Shown here: positions 46,916 to 57,047 of the stretch, one piece after another | Layout of the letters: the number at the start of each line of letters is the position of its first letter | Position numbering within the stretch: the stretch's first letter is position 1 | Assembly: GCF_001635455.1 (NCBI RefSeq) | Contig: NZ_LWEH01000255.1 | Span: forward strand, 62,001-126,000 | Length of the DNA: 64,000 bases | DNA from: Vibrio sp. HI00D65 | GTDB lineage: Bacteria > Pseudomonadota > Gammaproteobacteria > Enterobacterales > Vibrionaceae | Reading direction: 5' to 3' | Program-made: the position numbers and the translations under genes | Notes under the pieces: generated by a model | What the model was told of the DNA's origin: nothing | The model's database searches: none | The model's input: only the letters and a program-made list of their open reading frames with translations

Positions 46916-48598
46916 TTATTTAACTGGTTTTAAGTCCAGTACATGAAGTAGACGTTCTGGAATACCAGCCCAAATTTGTGGGCGGCCTTTTGGATTTTCT
47001 TCGTTCCACCAACCAGTGAAGCGAGTTGTGTTGTATTGGTACATGTAAGCACCAGACATCACAGGGATTGTCACTTGGTCTGCAGCGATGATTTGCTGGA
47101 TACCGTGTGCAATATCTAGCTGTTTGTTCTTATCAGCTGTTTTGTAGAAGCTGTTTAGAAGACCATCTAGTTTATCGTTTTTGTAGAAGTGCATGGCGAA
47201 ACGAGGCATACCGTCACCAGATTGTAGTGATGAGTTGTAAGCACTGTTCCAGTACGTGTATGGATCCGCACCGTGGAAGTAGTTTGTGTATGCTACGTCG
47301 TATGTACCTTCTAGCATTGCTTGGTTGTATACAGAGAAGTCTGGCGTACGAGCTTTTGCTTTGATGCCAACTTCGTTTAGCTGTTCTACCGCTAGTTGAA
47401 CTGTGTTGTTAAAGTCAGTCCAGCCGTTTGGCGACTGGATCATTAGTTCGAAAGACTTACCAGATGGAGTGTCAACAAAACCATCGTTGTTTACATCTTT
47501 GAAGCCAGCGTTAGCAAGAAGCTTCTTCGCGCCTTCAGCGTTGTAAGTGTTAAAGCCTTTGTACTTGTTGTGAGTCTTTTCATCAGACCAAGCTTCGAAT
47601 GCGTAGCCAAGGCCAGATGCGAAGTCGTTCACTGTACCGCCACCGTAGAATGCGATGTCGATGATAGTTTGACGGTCAAGCGCCATGGAGAAGGCACGAC
47701 GGAATTCAACATTGCTTAATGCTTCATGCTTTGCAGCATCTGGATGCTTGAAGTTTACAACGAAAGCTTGTGTACCTGCTGGCGGGTACCAGTAGTGGTG
47801 TTTAGGGCTGGCTGCAGCGTATGTACGGTCGATATCTGGAACGAAAGAAGACGTCCAGTCCATTTCACCGTTTACGATTTTACCTAGGAATTGGTCGTTA
47901 TTCGCAATTTGTGGAACGCGCAGACAGTCAACATCTAGGTTGTCTGCATCCCAGTAATTTGGGTTTGCACACTGAATATATAGTTGCGAAGTAAATGTAT
48001 CGATTTCTGTAAATGGACCAGAACCTACCGGGTTTTCATTAGTAAACGTTGATGGATCTTTGACGTCTTTCCAGATGTGCTTTGGTACTACAGGTACTTT
48101 AGCAATTTCGTAAGGTGCATTCGAGTTGGCTTCTGTTAGGTTGAATTTAACTTGATAGTCGTTAAGCTTTTCTACGGAAGTTACCCAAGAGTTGATACCA
48201 GATTGGTCAAGTTCTGGTCTCTCTTTTACAAGGTTGAAAGAAAAAACAACATCATCAGCAGAGAAAGTTTCCCCATTAGACCACTTAACAGCCTTACGAA
48301 TGTCGAAAACAACGCTCATCAGATCATCTGACATTTTGAAGTTTTCAGCGAGACGGAACACTGGAGTGTTACCGTGCATTTCGTTAAATACAACTAATGG
48401 TTCGTAGAGGAAATCCCAAGTTGTATGTAAATGAGTTGCGCCTAAATACGGGTTAAAGTTACGTACAAAGGTAGTGAACTCTTTGGGGTGAATAGTCAGT
48501 TCGCTGCGTTCTGCAGCTGTTGCTACTGATGCAAAACCTGTTGTAGCAGTTGCAATAATTGCTGTTGCTAGGGCTGTTTTTTTTATATTGGCAAGCAT
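46916..48598 (-). CDS. cbp: Periplasmic chitooligosaccharide-binding protein (CBP)
   Basis: This 560-residue SBP family 5 protein has a signal peptide (MLANIKKTALATAIIATATTGFASVATA, cleavage before AERSELT). The mature protein binds chitin oligomers in the periplasm. In V. cholerae (VC0620) the unliganded protein holds ChiS inactive; oligomer binding releases this block, so CBP is both transport component and sensor. The SBP5 body is recognisable (VGSGPFTEIDTF, NVEFRRAFSMALDRQTII). It is the first gene of the import operon, with a 699-base upstream region that holds likely control sites. A strong hairpin pair follows it. Confidence 0.93.
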   Translation of the reverse strand: MLANIKKTALATAIIATATTGFASVATAAERSELTIHPKEFTTFVRNFNPYLGATHLHTTWDFLYEPLVVFNEMHGNTPVFRLAENFKMSDDLMSVVFDIRKAVKWSNGETFSADDVVFSFNLVKERPELDQSGINSWVTSVEKLNDYQVKFNLTEANSNAPYEIAKVPVVPKHIWKDVKDPSTFTNENPVGSGPFTEIDTFTSQLYIQCANPNYWDADNLDVDCLRVPQIANNDQFLGKIVNGEMDWTSSFVPDIDRTYAAASPKHHYWYPPAGTQAFVVNFKHPDAAKHEALSNVEFRRAFSMALDRQTIIDIAFYGGGTVNDFASGLGYAFEAWSDEKTHNKYKGFNTYNAEGAKKLLANAGFKDVNNDGFVDTPSGKSFELMIQSPNGWTDFNNTVQLAVEQLNEVGIKAKARTPDFSVYNQAMLEGTYDVAYTNYFHGADPYTYWNSAYNSSLQSGDGMPRFAMHFYKNDKLDGLLNSFYKTADKNKQLDIAHGIQQIIAADQVTIPVMSGAYMYQYNTTRFTGWWNEENPKGRPQIWAGIPERLLHVLDLKPVK

Positions 48599-48683
48599 AG
48601 CTGTTCCTTACTATTTGCTTTCATTTCACTAATGGATTGAATGTTATCTATCGCTACTTGGTTAGTAGGTACACACTCTGGTT

Positions 48684-48759
48684 AAAGGCCTACCTCTTCT
48701 TCGTTGCTCCAGATTCATCGCTGTTTCTGAGAAGTGGTAAGAGTGGCCTGTAGGCCTTT
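48684..48759 (-). promoter_or_regulatory. Long inverted repeat in the cbp leader region
   Basis: The perfect 10-bp arms AAAGGCCTAC (48684-48693) and GTAGGCCTTT (48750-48759) are 56 bases apart. Inner segments CTCTTCT/AGAAGTGG-like can extend the pairing imperfectly. It lies about 85-160 bases upstream of the cbp ATG, so it is probably in the 5' untranslated RNA or at the promoter. Confidence 0.5.
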
Positions 48760-48932
48760 CGCAGGAGTAAGAAAACACCTTATCGATGAATTAATCAAAC
48801 TCGTTTCCCGTCAAAAACGTTAAAAACAGATAAACTCACGTCGTTAACGTCAAAATAGGGCGCTTTGGTGGTTTTTTGTTCGTGATTGTTAGGGTGATGT
48901 GACTCGCAACTAGTTGAGTGTTGAATATTGAA

Positions 48933-48950
48933 TGTAAGTGATTACTTACA
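48933..48950. promoter_or_regulatory. Palindromic candidate operator upstream of cbp
   Basis: TGTAAGT-GATT-ACTTACA has perfect 7-bp arms around a 4-base centre, 335 bases upstream of cbp. In V. cholerae this region is bound by ChiS and SlmA, and CRP is involved. I do not recall the ChiS site well enough to assign it. A CRP-like TGTGA-N6-TCTCA is at 49061-49076. No gene is visible in 48599-49297. Confidence 0.45.
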
Positions 48951-49250
48951 CTTTGTGTTTTTAAAGATGGTGATTATTTCTAATTTAATCTAATTGTAGA
49001 TCTTGGTCACTTACTCATTTTACGTTAAATTTTTCGAGAAAATTAAATCTACCGTTCTGTTGTGACTCGCTTCTCAAACTGCAACAAATAGTCAGGCTGC
49101 GGTTAGAATCGATGGAGAATAGAGCGAAAATTGGTAGCTGGTGCCGATACTAATTACGTCGAAATAGCGTGATATTTCTCTTGTTTAAAGCTGTAAAAGA
49201 AGTGGGTGTGAACGGCTCTAATTGTGCTTTTTTAACACTCTTATATGTAC

Positions 49251-49273
49251 AAAAAAGCCCACGCAAGGTGGGC
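49251..49273 (-). terminator. Intrinsic terminator of chiS
   Basis: A GCCCAC / GTGGGC stem with a 5-base loop has six T residues on the minus strand. It lies 25 bases beyond the chiS stop, so chiS and the cbp operon are separate transcripts. Confidence 0.9.
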
Positions 49274-49297
49274 TAATAGAGTGATGTTAGTTCTGGG

Positions 49298-52200
49298 TTA
49301 ACTGGTCAGCAATTTCTGCAGTTTGTCTCTGAGCATCTCAATGTGCGTTCTCTCTGGTGTCTGCTCTTTACAGTGTTCGAGAATGAACTCGATAGAGCTT
49401 AGAACTGTTCGCCAGCGAGGTGTTTTAGGCAGCGTTTCTACACGTAGATATTTGTCTAACGTTCGCGTTTGTAGTGTGCTTCTGTCTAGATAAACGCGCC
49501 ATAGACCGCTCTTCTCTGCGAACGCAAACTTGGTTTCTCCGGTAACCGATTCCCAGTAAAGGATGGCGTTGGTCATCGCGTCGACTAAAACTTCACGCAT
49601 TAACTCCTGTTTGTTTTTACCTTCTCCAGTGGCTTTATCTGCCAGACGAGTAAATTCACCACCGAGTTCTTTTAATTGTTGCAGTTTGTCCTTATCACCT
49701 TCAAAGGCATAGCTAGAAAGCGCTTCAACAGCCGTCTCAAGGTTATTAATACGGTTTGAGCTAACACCACCGCCAACATTGAAGATGTACATGGTGTCTA
49801 GCCCTGAGCCTTCAGGTAACTTGAGGATGTCACTCGGTATCCGCTGACGAGTGTCATCTATATAGATGTCGATATCGCCACAGTAGTGTGCTTGTTCCAC
49901 CTTAAGGTATTTAGGCGCGATGATCTCGTCGGCCATTGAACGCTTGAGTTGCTCTTGCCCACGTCTAAATAGCTTTGCTGCGGCTTCGTTGGCAAAGCGA
50001 ATGCGTTGGTCATCACGAATGCAGATGATGGCCTCTGGCGCTGATTCTAGTTGCTCAAGTAAACGTCCCTGAGTTTCTAGCAAATTAGCTTCAACCATCG
50101 CTCTGTGCTTGAGTTCGAGTTGTAGTTGGTCGTTCTCAAGGCGTCTCTGCTCAGCTTTACTTGCTGATAGATGTGCTGTGATTCGAGCGGCTAGTTCTTG
50201 TTTGTTGAATGGCTTAGACAAATAGTCATTAGCGCCAGCTTCGAAACCGCGTACACGGTCTTCTGCTTGGTTGAGAGTGGTCAGCATTATGATCGGTAGT
50301 TGCGCATGGTCATATTGCTTACGCAGTGTTTCACACACTTGATAGCCGCTCATGCCCGGCATCATGATATCAAGCAGCAGTAGCTCTGGCTTCTCTTTTT
50401 CAATTAGTTCAATGGTTTCAGGGCCATCGCAGGCTGTACGTACTCGATAACCTTCTAGTTTTAAGAAGCTGTCTAAGACACGAAGGTTAACGGGTTCATC
50501 ATCGGCGATAACCAGTAGCGGACCATCAGGGTTCTCATTGATGACGCTGTTTTCCTGCTGCGTGTTATCAATCAAATCAGGCGCTTTGAAGTGTGAGTAG
50601 CTTCCTGATTCGTTGTAGTTTTTAAGTTCTTCTTCTGTGGCTAAAGGCAGAGTGAAGCTGAATGTGGTGCCAAGCATTGGCTGGCTACTTACGTATAGTG
50701 AACCACCCATTAACTCAATTAACTGACGGCTTATCGACAGACCAAGGCCTGCACCTTGGCGATAGTTACTGGCGTCTTGGCCTGCTTGAATCAGAGGTTC
50801 GAAGATATGCTCAAGGTACTCTGCTGGTATGCCTTGACCTGTATCGACCACTTGCACACGAATGTTGTCATCGATAACGCTTGCAGAGATAACGATTTTA
50901 CCTTCTGATGTATACTTGATCGCATTGCCGACCAAGTTATACATCACCTGCTCAAGGCGCTGAGGATCGGACGACACTAGCCCTAAATCGCTTGGTACTT
51001 GGTTAATGATACGAATCGGTTTATTACCCAATAGGTGGTGAGATAGCTCGAGCACCAAGCTAGTGGCTGCAGATAGATCAACGGCAGATTTTTTAATGTC
51101 CAAACTGCCGTAACGCATCTTGTGATAATCAAGCAGATCATCAACCAAGGTTGCTAGTCGCTGACCACTATTGATAATGATATCCAGCTGGTATTTCTGG
51201 TTAGCCGGGATAGGGCCATTCGCACCTGATATTAGTGCTTCAGCAATACCAACCATACCGTGCAGAGGTGTTCTCAACTCGTGTGAAGTGGTTGCTAAGA
51301 ATTCATCTTTGAGTTTATTGGCTAGCTGCAATTCATCATTTTGTTTCTGAATGGTCTTAAGGTTATCCTCAAGTTCATCATTTTGACTCTTGATCAGCTG
51401 CATCTTGTCACGAATTGAACGTTGCATTCGCTCAAAGCTGACTGCCAAGCGACCAATTTCGTCTTTGCGCTCGGTATTGATCATAGTTTCATCAAGATCG
51501 CCAGCGGAGACTTTTTCGGCTGCCCATGTCAGTTTAAGCAGCGGTGAGGTGATGAAGTTTGATAAATAGTGTGATGCAACTACCACCAGAATGATTGCCG
51601 TGAGCATCACGATAACGAAAATCTTTTCAAGCTGGTGAATACGTGCGAAGGCTTCTTTTTCCGGAAGCTCAACGATCAAAGCCCAAGTGGCGTACTTGAG
51701 TTCAATAGGTGTATAAGCTGCGATGATGGCTTGATTCTGGGTGTTATCGAATGTGCCAACTGCGGTTTCGCCTGCCAGTGCTTTGTCCACCACATCTAGG
51801 CTTAGGTTGATAGATTCTTGCGAATGAGCAAGGCTACGAGGTAAGTGGTCACTACCAACGAGCAGAGTCTGGATGTTAGAACTCTTGTTTAGATCGGCAA
51901 TCAGCTTAGTGATACCGTTGATTGGCAGCCTAAACATCGCGTAACTGTGTAAATAACCTTGCTGCACTATAGGTGCACCTAGCCATGCTGTTTGTTTACC
52001 GTTCTCATCTTTAAAGTCTGAGACAATAACTGGCGTGTAATCTTCGTTGGATTTACGTCGGTCAGTGACGTCTTTAGCTAGTCGCTTGAATGTAATACCT
52101 AGGTTTGAGTCCTTGTATTTACCGGTTAGCAAGTTCGTGCCGTAATCGTCATTCTTAAAGACGGAGTAAGCGACGTTACCGTTGATATCAACCAATAAAA

Positions 52201-52687
52201 TGTCGTCAAAATCAGAGCGTTTAAGCAACTCTAGATACGCGTTATGGTAGCGCTTATGCAGCAAGCGATAACGCTCACTGCCAATATAGCTGCTCGATTC
52301 TGGAAGAATGGATGTTTTGATCTGATCACCAGAACTTTGAATGTAACGTTGCTGAGCATTGCTGCGAGCTTCGTCAATATCCAAACCCAAACGCTGGAAA
52401 GCATTGATCAAGCCATAGAAGCGTCCACCACTGGCATTGGCGAGTTCTGAGCGAACAAAGCCCATCACTTGGGATTCTTGAGCCTGTAGGTAGTCGACAA
52501 TCTGTTGTTGCTTAGTATCACGAACAGAAACAAGGTGCGAAGTGCTTTGTTCCTGAAGATCCTGACTGTGCGATTGAAGGAAAAATATCGCGATAAGTGT
52601 CACTGGAGTAATACTGAGGACAAGAAATGCCAGCATTAGGGTGTTTTGAAGGCGCTTAAACTTCTGCTTACGATAAAATCTAAACAT
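49298..52687 (-). CDS. chiS: Hybrid sensor kinase and DNA-binding regulator of chitin use, ChiS
   Basis: This 1129-residue protein has the same length as V. cholerae ChiS. One membrane segment near residues 16-38 is followed by a periplasmic sensor domain (about 40-360) that in V. cholerae contacts CBP. Next are a second membrane segment (about 365-385), a HAMP domain and a histidine kinase with His469 in TTSHELRTPLHG. A GHKL ATPase domain, a receiver domain with Asp773 in LLLDIMMPGMSG, a PAS-like region and a C-terminal domain follow. In V. cholerae this last domain binds DNA directly, so that ChiS activates chb transcription from the membrane. All phosphorelay residues are intact. The gene lies upstream of cbp on the same strand, ended by its own terminator. 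Confidence 0.95.
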   Translation of the reverse strand: MFRFYRKQKFKRLQNTLMLAFLVLSITPVTLIAIFFLQSHSQDLQEQSTSHLVSVRDTKQQQIVDYLQAQESQVMGFVRSELANASGGRFYGLINAFQRLGLDIDEARSNAQQRYIQSSGDQIKTSILPESSSYIGSERYRLLHKRYHNAYLELLKRSDFDDILLVDINGNVAYSVFKNDDYGTNLLTGKYKDSNLGITFKRLAKDVTDRRKSNEDYTPVIVSDFKDENGKQTAWLGAPIVQQGYLHSYAMFRLPINGITKLIADLNKSSNIQTLLVGSDHLPRSLAHSQESINLSLDVVDKALAGETAVGTFDNTQNQAIIAAYTPIELKYATWALIVELPEKEAFARIHQLEKIFVIVMLTAIILVVVASHYLSNFITSPLLKLTWAAEKVSAGDLDETMINTERKDEIGRLAVSFERMQRSIRDKMQLIKSQNDELEDNLKTIQKQNDELQLANKLKDEFLATTSHELRTPLHGMVGIAEALISGANGPIPANQKYQLDIIINSGQRLATLVDDLLDYHKMRYGSLDIKKSAVDLSAATSLVLELSHHLLGNKPIRIINQVPSDLGLVSSDPQRLEQVMYNLVGNAIKYTSEGKIVISASVIDDNIRVQVVDTGQGIPAEYLEHIFEPLIQAGQDASNYRQGAGLGLSISRQLIELMGGSLYVSSQPMLGTTFSFTLPLATEEELKNYNESGSYSHFKAPDLIDNTQQENSVINENPDGPLLVIADDEPVNLRVLDSFLKLEGYRVRTACDGPETIELIEKEKPELLLLDIMMPGMSGYQVCETLRKQYDHAQLPIIMLTTLNQAEDRVRGFEAGANDYLSKPFNKQELAARITAHLSASKAEQRRLENDQLQLELKHRAMVEANLLETQGRLLEQLESAPEAIICIRDDQRIRFANEAAAKLFRRGQEQLKRSMADEIIAPKYLKVEQAHYCGDIDIYIDDTRQRIPSDILKLPEGSGLDTMYIFNVGGGVSSNRINNLETAVEALSSYAFEGDKDKLQQLKELGGEFTRLADKATGEGKNKQELMREVLVDAMTNAILYWESVTGETKFAFAEKSGLWRVYLDRSTLQTRTLDKYLRVETLPKTPRWRTVLSSIEFILEHCKEQTPERTHIEMLRDKLQKLLTS

Positions 52688-52903
52688 AAATTGGGTACTA
52701 CTTTCCTTTGATGTACTGCTAAAAGGGCCGAAAACAAGTACAGAGAATAGAATTAATGGTTTCCAATTTAACGAAATTAACGAGTTTTTTTACTTTGACA
52801 AGTAAGTGGTATTTAAAGCGTGTGCAAAAGCTCACTTTTACAGACTTTAGATAAAAACATGAACAGACAGCGCAGATAATGACCCTGCGCTGTGCTGGAG
52901 AGG

Positions 52904-53926
52904 CTACTTGTTTGCGTGGTAGATCGCGAATTTAGTAGTCTTATTTAGAGTCGCGCATTTTCCAAATGCTTGCTCAATAATCGGGATGTATTTTAAAAAG
53001 CTGTTGGCAACAATGATCAGCTCACCAGAACGGTTTAAATACTGTGGAGCCTGTGCCAGAAGGGTTTCTGTTGCACTGTAGCTCGTATCCAAGCCTGAGT
53101 GGAATGGTGGGTTGCTGATAATGAATTGATAGTCTTGCGCTGTATCAGAGTAGACATCAGAAGCGAAAACTTTGCCCGTTAATCCATTCGCTTCCAGGGT
53201 TGCTTGGCTAGACGCCACTGCAAATGCACTGATGTCACACATCTCAAGTTCAATACCAGGGTTGCGAGAGGCCATCACTGCACCGAGTACACCGGCACCG
53301 CAACCGAAGTCCAGCACTTTCCCCTTTAACGTTGACAAAGTATCGAGCAGAAGTTTGCTACCGACATCGAATTCACCATGGCTAAAGACACCTGGCAGAC
53401 TTTTTACGGTAAGTGATTGCTCACCAATGTTCACCGAGTAAGTTTTAAACCAGTCTTGTAGGTCAAAAGCGGCTGGCTGCTCAAAGCATTGACCCCAGTA
53501 GAAAGAGCAACGACGCGCTGAATCGTATTTTGCGACCTTACCGTAAGCGGTAAACATTTTCTCGATGCTTTTCACACCAGAGCGGTTCTCACCAACCACA
53601 ACAATCTCAGTATCTTTGCCTAGTTTGGCAAACAGCATCGCCAGCAAAAACTCAGCTTCAGCTTTTGCTTTTGGCCAGTACAGCATCACCAAGTTAGCTT
53701 TGGTCTCTTCGGTAAACTCAGCACCGTAAAAACGTTGAATAGTACTGTAGCCTTCAAGCTGACGGTAGTAGCTGTAGTTTGAAGTAAATACAGAAACAGA
53801 CTCACAGTGTTTTGCTAACTCAACAGGGAATAAGTCTTCAGCCTCACCGGCAACTAAAACATGTTTGCCTTCAAAGTAGGCAAGTTGGCGCTCAGCAATC
53901 TGGCTTGGGGCAATATAAGCTGACAT
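52904..53926 (-). CDS. rsmC: 16S rRNA m2G1207 methyltransferase
   Basis: This 340-residue two-domain methyltransferase modifies G1207 of 16S rRNA in the 30S subunit. The catalytic half has the SAM motif [21 protein letters not shown] and the NPPF motif [11 protein letters not shown]. The N-terminal half is a degenerate copy used for folding and RNA binding. I chose the ATG at 53926 ([28 protein letters not shown]), because it matches the family N-terminus. An upstream in-frame start at 53986 adds 20 residues without family support. Confidence 0.93.
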   Translation of the reverse strand: MSAYIAPSQIAERQLAYFEGKHVLVAGEAEDLFPVELAKHCESVSVFTSNYSYYRQLEGYSTIQRFYGAEFTEETKANLVMLYWPKAKAEAEFLLAMLFAKLGKDTEIVVVGENRSGVKSIEKMFTAYGKVAKYDSARRCSFYWGQCFEQPAAFDLQDWFKTYSVNIGEQSLTVKSLPGVFSHGEFDVGSKLLLDTLSTLKGKVLDFGCGAGVLGAVMASRNPGIELEMCDISAFAVASSQATLEANGLTGKVFASDVYSDTAQDYQFIISNPPFHSGLDTSYSATETLLAQAPQYLNRSGELIIVANSFLKYIPIIEQAFGKCATLNKTTKFAIYHANK

Positions 53927-54036
53927 AGGACACTCTATTGAATTGTTAGCAAAAAATGAGGGCGGATTTTCGCATAATCCGCCCAAAGCTTGAAGTGTTT
54001 AATACTCGTTCGGCAAGTAAGTGATTGAAGAGCGGT

Positions 54037-55122
54037 TTAACTCTTGTCTTGCTGATTTAAAAAGTCCTTAAACTCTTCATCGTAGATGTTAAATAGAACA
54101 ATGGTAATCGCAAAAATCAGCGGGCCGTAGATAAGACCAATCAGTCCGAATAGTTGGATACCACCCAGTAGCGAGAAGAAAATCATCAGGGTGTTCATAC
54201 CCGCACTGCCTTGCATTAACAGCGGTCGTAGTAGGTTATCTATCGAACCAACAATTGCCACGCAGTAAACTGTCAAGAAGATAGCCCAAGTCGTGTCACC
54301 GGTTAAGAACAAGTAAGCCGCCGCTGGGATCCAGATGAGCGCAGTACCGACCACTGGAATGAAAGAGGCAAAACCCATCATGGTGCCCCAGAACAGTCCT
54401 GGGAAGCCAGCAATCCACATACCGAAACCACCAGCTATACCTTGTGCAATTGCAGTTAGGAATGATCCCATCACTGCTGATTTCGATACTTGCTCAATCT
54501 CAGCGAGAAGTTTGTCTTCTTGGCTGCGAGACAGAGGAAGAATGTGGCGAACTACGCTGATGATTTTGTCATGATCTCTCAGCAGGAAAAACAGAACGAA
54601 CAGCATCAAGAAGAAGTCCATCAAGAAGTTGGTCGCATCACCAAGGATCTTCGCACTAATGCCGACAAGCTTAGAGCCAAAGCTTGTCGCGAACTCACCA
54701 ACTTTCTGTGCGATTGCTTTCGGTTCAATGTTATCGAAAGGCAGGTAGTTATTAATGAGAGATAACGCTTTAACCACGATAGGGTGCTCAAACAGGGTTT
54801 GAATACCGCCATGTGTGACCCATTGATAGGTGTTTTGAGAAAATAGAGAGCCTTGCTGCACGATCGCTGCAAATACTGCCAGTAAAGGGATAACAATAAT
54901 AAAGGTTAAGATCACACAAGATAGCAATGAGACTAGATTTGCTTTGTTCGGGATCTTCTTTTCAAGCCACTCATGGATCGGAAACATTAATAATGAAATG
55001 ATGAAGGCCATTACGATTGAGTTAACGTATGGTTCTATAAGTAAGTAACAAGCATAAGCCGCGGCGAGCAGCGCAATGATGATTACCCAGTGACTGGAAT
55101 TGATTTTAATTTTTTCTGACAC
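54037..55122 (-). CDS. AI-2E family (PerM-type) membrane transporter
   Basis: This 361-residue protein has seven or eight hydrophobic segments and the family motifs GGFGMWIAGFPGLFWGTMMGFASFIPVVG and GGIQLFGLIGLIYGPLIFAI. The family was named after a proposed AI-2 exporter (TqsA), but members also include Na+/H+ antiporters, so the substrate is unknown. A divergent small gene starts 76 bases away. The old name perM/ydiK-type is not specific enough for a symbol. Confidence 0.9.
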   Translation of the reverse strand: MSEKIKINSSHWVIIIALLAAAYACYLLIEPYVNSIVMAFIISLLMFPIHEWLEKKIPNKANLVSLLSCVILTFIIVIPLLAVFAAIVQQGSLFSQNTYQWVTHGGIQTLFEHPIVVKALSLINNYLPFDNIEPKAIAQKVGEFATSFGSKLVGISAKILGDATNFLMDFFLMLFVLFFLLRDHDKIISVVRHILPLSRSQEDKLLAEIEQVSKSAVMGSFLTAIAQGIAGGFGMWIAGFPGLFWGTMMGFASFIPVVGTALIWIPAAAYLFLTGDTTWAIFLTVYCVAIVGSIDNLLRPLLMQGSAGMNTLMIFFSLLGGIQLFGLIGLIYGPLIFAITIVLFNIYDEEFKDFLNQQDKS

Positions 55123-55198
55123 GGTAATGGTCTCTATATTTGCGTTCTAAGTTTATAATGGCTGTAAAACAGAGAGTTAGCAATGAGGAGTTTTGATA

Positions 55199-55324
55199 AT
55201 GGGATGCTGTAACAAAGACAAGAAATGCCAAGATAAAGAGCAGCAAACGAAAAAAGAGATCCCTTGGTTCAGAATGTTCCTTGGTACGCTCATGCTGTTG
55301 GTTTTCTTGTTCTGGGAACGTTAA
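55199..55324 (+). CDS. 41-residue membrane microprotein with N-terminal cysteine cluster
   Basis: This short open frame encodes MGCCNKDKKCQDKEQQTKKE followed by IPWFRMFLGTLMLLVFLFWER. It has a perfect-looking GAGGAG ribosome site 9 bases before the ATG, so it is very likely translated. The layout is a cysteine cluster (CC-x5-C), a lysine-rich linker and one C-terminal hydrophobic helix ending in WER. It is divergent from the AI-2E-family gene and convergent with hemL. I do not recognise a family. A metal-binding or membrane-anchored adaptor role is conceivable, but there is no direct evidence. A lipoprotein is unlikely because no signal segment precedes the cysteines. Confidence 0.75.
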   Translation: MGCCNKDKKCQDKEQQTKKEIPWFRMFLGTLMLLVFLFWER

Positions 55325-55397
55325 CCGCTTTGCCGACATAGGTCGACGTATGTGACAGAGTGAATTCCCTTCATAAGTTGAGTGCTATCCATTAAAA

Positions 55398-55419
55398 AGG
55401 GCTGCGTTAATGCAGCCCT
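55398..55419 (-). terminator. Intrinsic terminator of hemL
   Basis: A perfect 8-bp stem (AGGGCTGC / GCAGCCCT) with a 6-base loop is followed by TTTTAA on the minus strand. It may also stop the convergent small gene. Confidence 0.88.
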
Positions 55420-55455
55420 AAATTCAATCAGTTAGCGACTTATTTGCGCTTTTGA

Positions 55456-56751
55456 TTATTGGCTCTCTGCAGCAATAATAGCAAGAGAACGGTCAGCGGC
55501 TTCTAGTGTCGCTTCAATCTCTTTTGAACCGTGAGCAAGAGATGTAAAGCTTGCTTCGAATGCAGAAGGAGCAAGGTATACACCGTGCTCTAGCATGAGG
55601 TGGAAGAAGCGCTTGAAGCGTTCTACATCACACTTAGTTACATCTTCGTAGCATGTTACTGCTTCTTGCTCAGTGAAGAAGAAACCAAACATGCCGCCAA
55701 CTTGGTGAACTAGCATTGGAATGCCGTGCTTGTCAGCTAGTTGCTTGAAGCCATACGCTAGCTGCTTAGTTTTTGATGCTAGACGCTTCTCGTTGCCTTC
55801 TTCACGTAGAAGGTTCAGACATGCATAGCCCGCAGCCATTGCTACTGGGTTACCTGAAAGAGTACCAGCTTGGTAAACTGGGCCCGTAGGTGCGATGTAT
55901 TGCATCACGTCTTTACGACCACCAAAAGCACCCACTGGCATACCGCCACCGATAACTTTACCAAGACACGTTAGGTCTGGCTTGATGTTGTAGTAAGCCT
56001 GTGCACAGCCTTCAGCAACACGGAAACCTGTCATCACTTCATCAAAGATCAGTAGCGCACCTTCTTGGTCACAGATCTCACGTAGACCTTCGTGGAAGCC
56101 TTCTACTGGTGGAATACAGTTCATGTTACCCGCTACAGGCTCAACGATGATACAAGCGATCTCACCTTTGTTTGCTTCAAACAGCTCACGTACAGAGTCT
56201 AGGTTGTTGAATGTTGCCGTTAGTGTGTGTTTAGCGAAGTCTGCTGGTACGCCTGGAGAGCTTGGCTGACCTAGAGTCAGAGCCCCAGAACCTGCTTTTA
56301 CAAGTAGGCTGTCTGCGTGGCCGTGGTAGCAGCCTTCAAACTTAAGAATTTTGTCACGGCCAGTAAAGCCACGAGCAAGGCGAATTGCACTCATCGTTGC
56401 TTCAGTACCTGAGCTAACCATACGTAGCTGTTCCATTGAAGGAACCATCTCAGACACAAGCTCAGCCATTTTGATTTCAGTTTCAGTTGGAGCACCGAAG
56501 CTAAGACCACGTTGAGCCGCTTCAATTACTGCATCACGGATAACAGCGTGGTTGTGACCAAGGATCATTGGACCCCAAGAGCCAACATAGTCGATATATG
56601 CTTTACCATCAGCATCAAAAATAAGTGGGCCATCAGCGCGTTCTACGAAGATTGGAGAACCACCTACGCCATTGAATGCACGAACTGGAGAGTTTACGCC
56701 ACCAGGAATAGTTTGCTGTGCTTTTTCGTACAGCTCTGCTGATTTGGTCAT
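55456..56751 (-). CDS. hemL: Glutamate-1-semialdehyde 2,1-aminomutase
   Basis: This PLP enzyme converts glutamate-1-semialdehyde to 5-aminolevulinate, the second step of the C5 haem pathway. I use the ATG at 56751 ([28 protein letters not shown], 431 residues), which has AGAGGATA just upstream and fits the family (about 430). The in-frame ATG at 56805 is unsupported. The PLP site [19 protein letters not shown] and the conserved substrate region [15 protein letters not shown] are present. It is divergent from erpA. Confidence 0.97.
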   Translation of the reverse strand: MTKSAELYEKAQQTIPGGVNSPVRAFNGVGGSPIFVERADGPLIFDADGKAYIDYVGSWGPMILGHNHAVIRDAVIEAAQRGLSFGAPTETEIKMAELVSEMVPSMEQLRMVSSGTEATMSAIRLARGFTGRDKILKFEGCYHGHADSLLVKAGSGALTLGQPSSPGVPADFAKHTLTATFNNLDSVRELFEANKGEIACIIVEPVAGNMNCIPPVEGFHEGLREICDQEGALLIFDEVMTGFRVAEGCAQAYYNIKPDLTCLGKVIGGGMPVGAFGGRKDVMQYIAPTGPVYQAGTLSGNPVAMAAGYACLNLLREEGNEKRLASKTKQLAYGFKQLADKHGIPMLVHQVGGMFGFFFTEQEAVTCYEDVTKCDVERFKRFFHLMLEHGVYLAPSAFEASFTSLAHGSKEIEATLEAADRSLAIIAAESQ

Positions 56752-57047
56752 TGATATATCCTCTTTTGAATGTCGGACCAATTGGCAGGCATTGTACCTA
56801 TCCATAATCCAACTAGGAATGGTTTAGCTGATATAATCGCCCGAATCTGATTATTTTGTGTGGTTGCACATTCATTTTGTTTTTATTTGATGAGTTTTTA
56901 GCAGGAAAAACGGCGATCAGGTGGTGAATACTTGAACGTTTCAGTCAGGTATTGGATAATCAGCAGAATATAAGAAAATACTCAACAACTATGGTCTCGA
57001 ATTAGATTTGTATCATGTTGTTTTTGACACAGGTAAGAGAGGTTGTC

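Noticed and set aside
48599..49297. A small gene between chiS and cbp, as annotated in some Vibrio genomes
   Set aside because: No frame with ribosome site and sensible composition is visible in either strand; the region looks regulatory.
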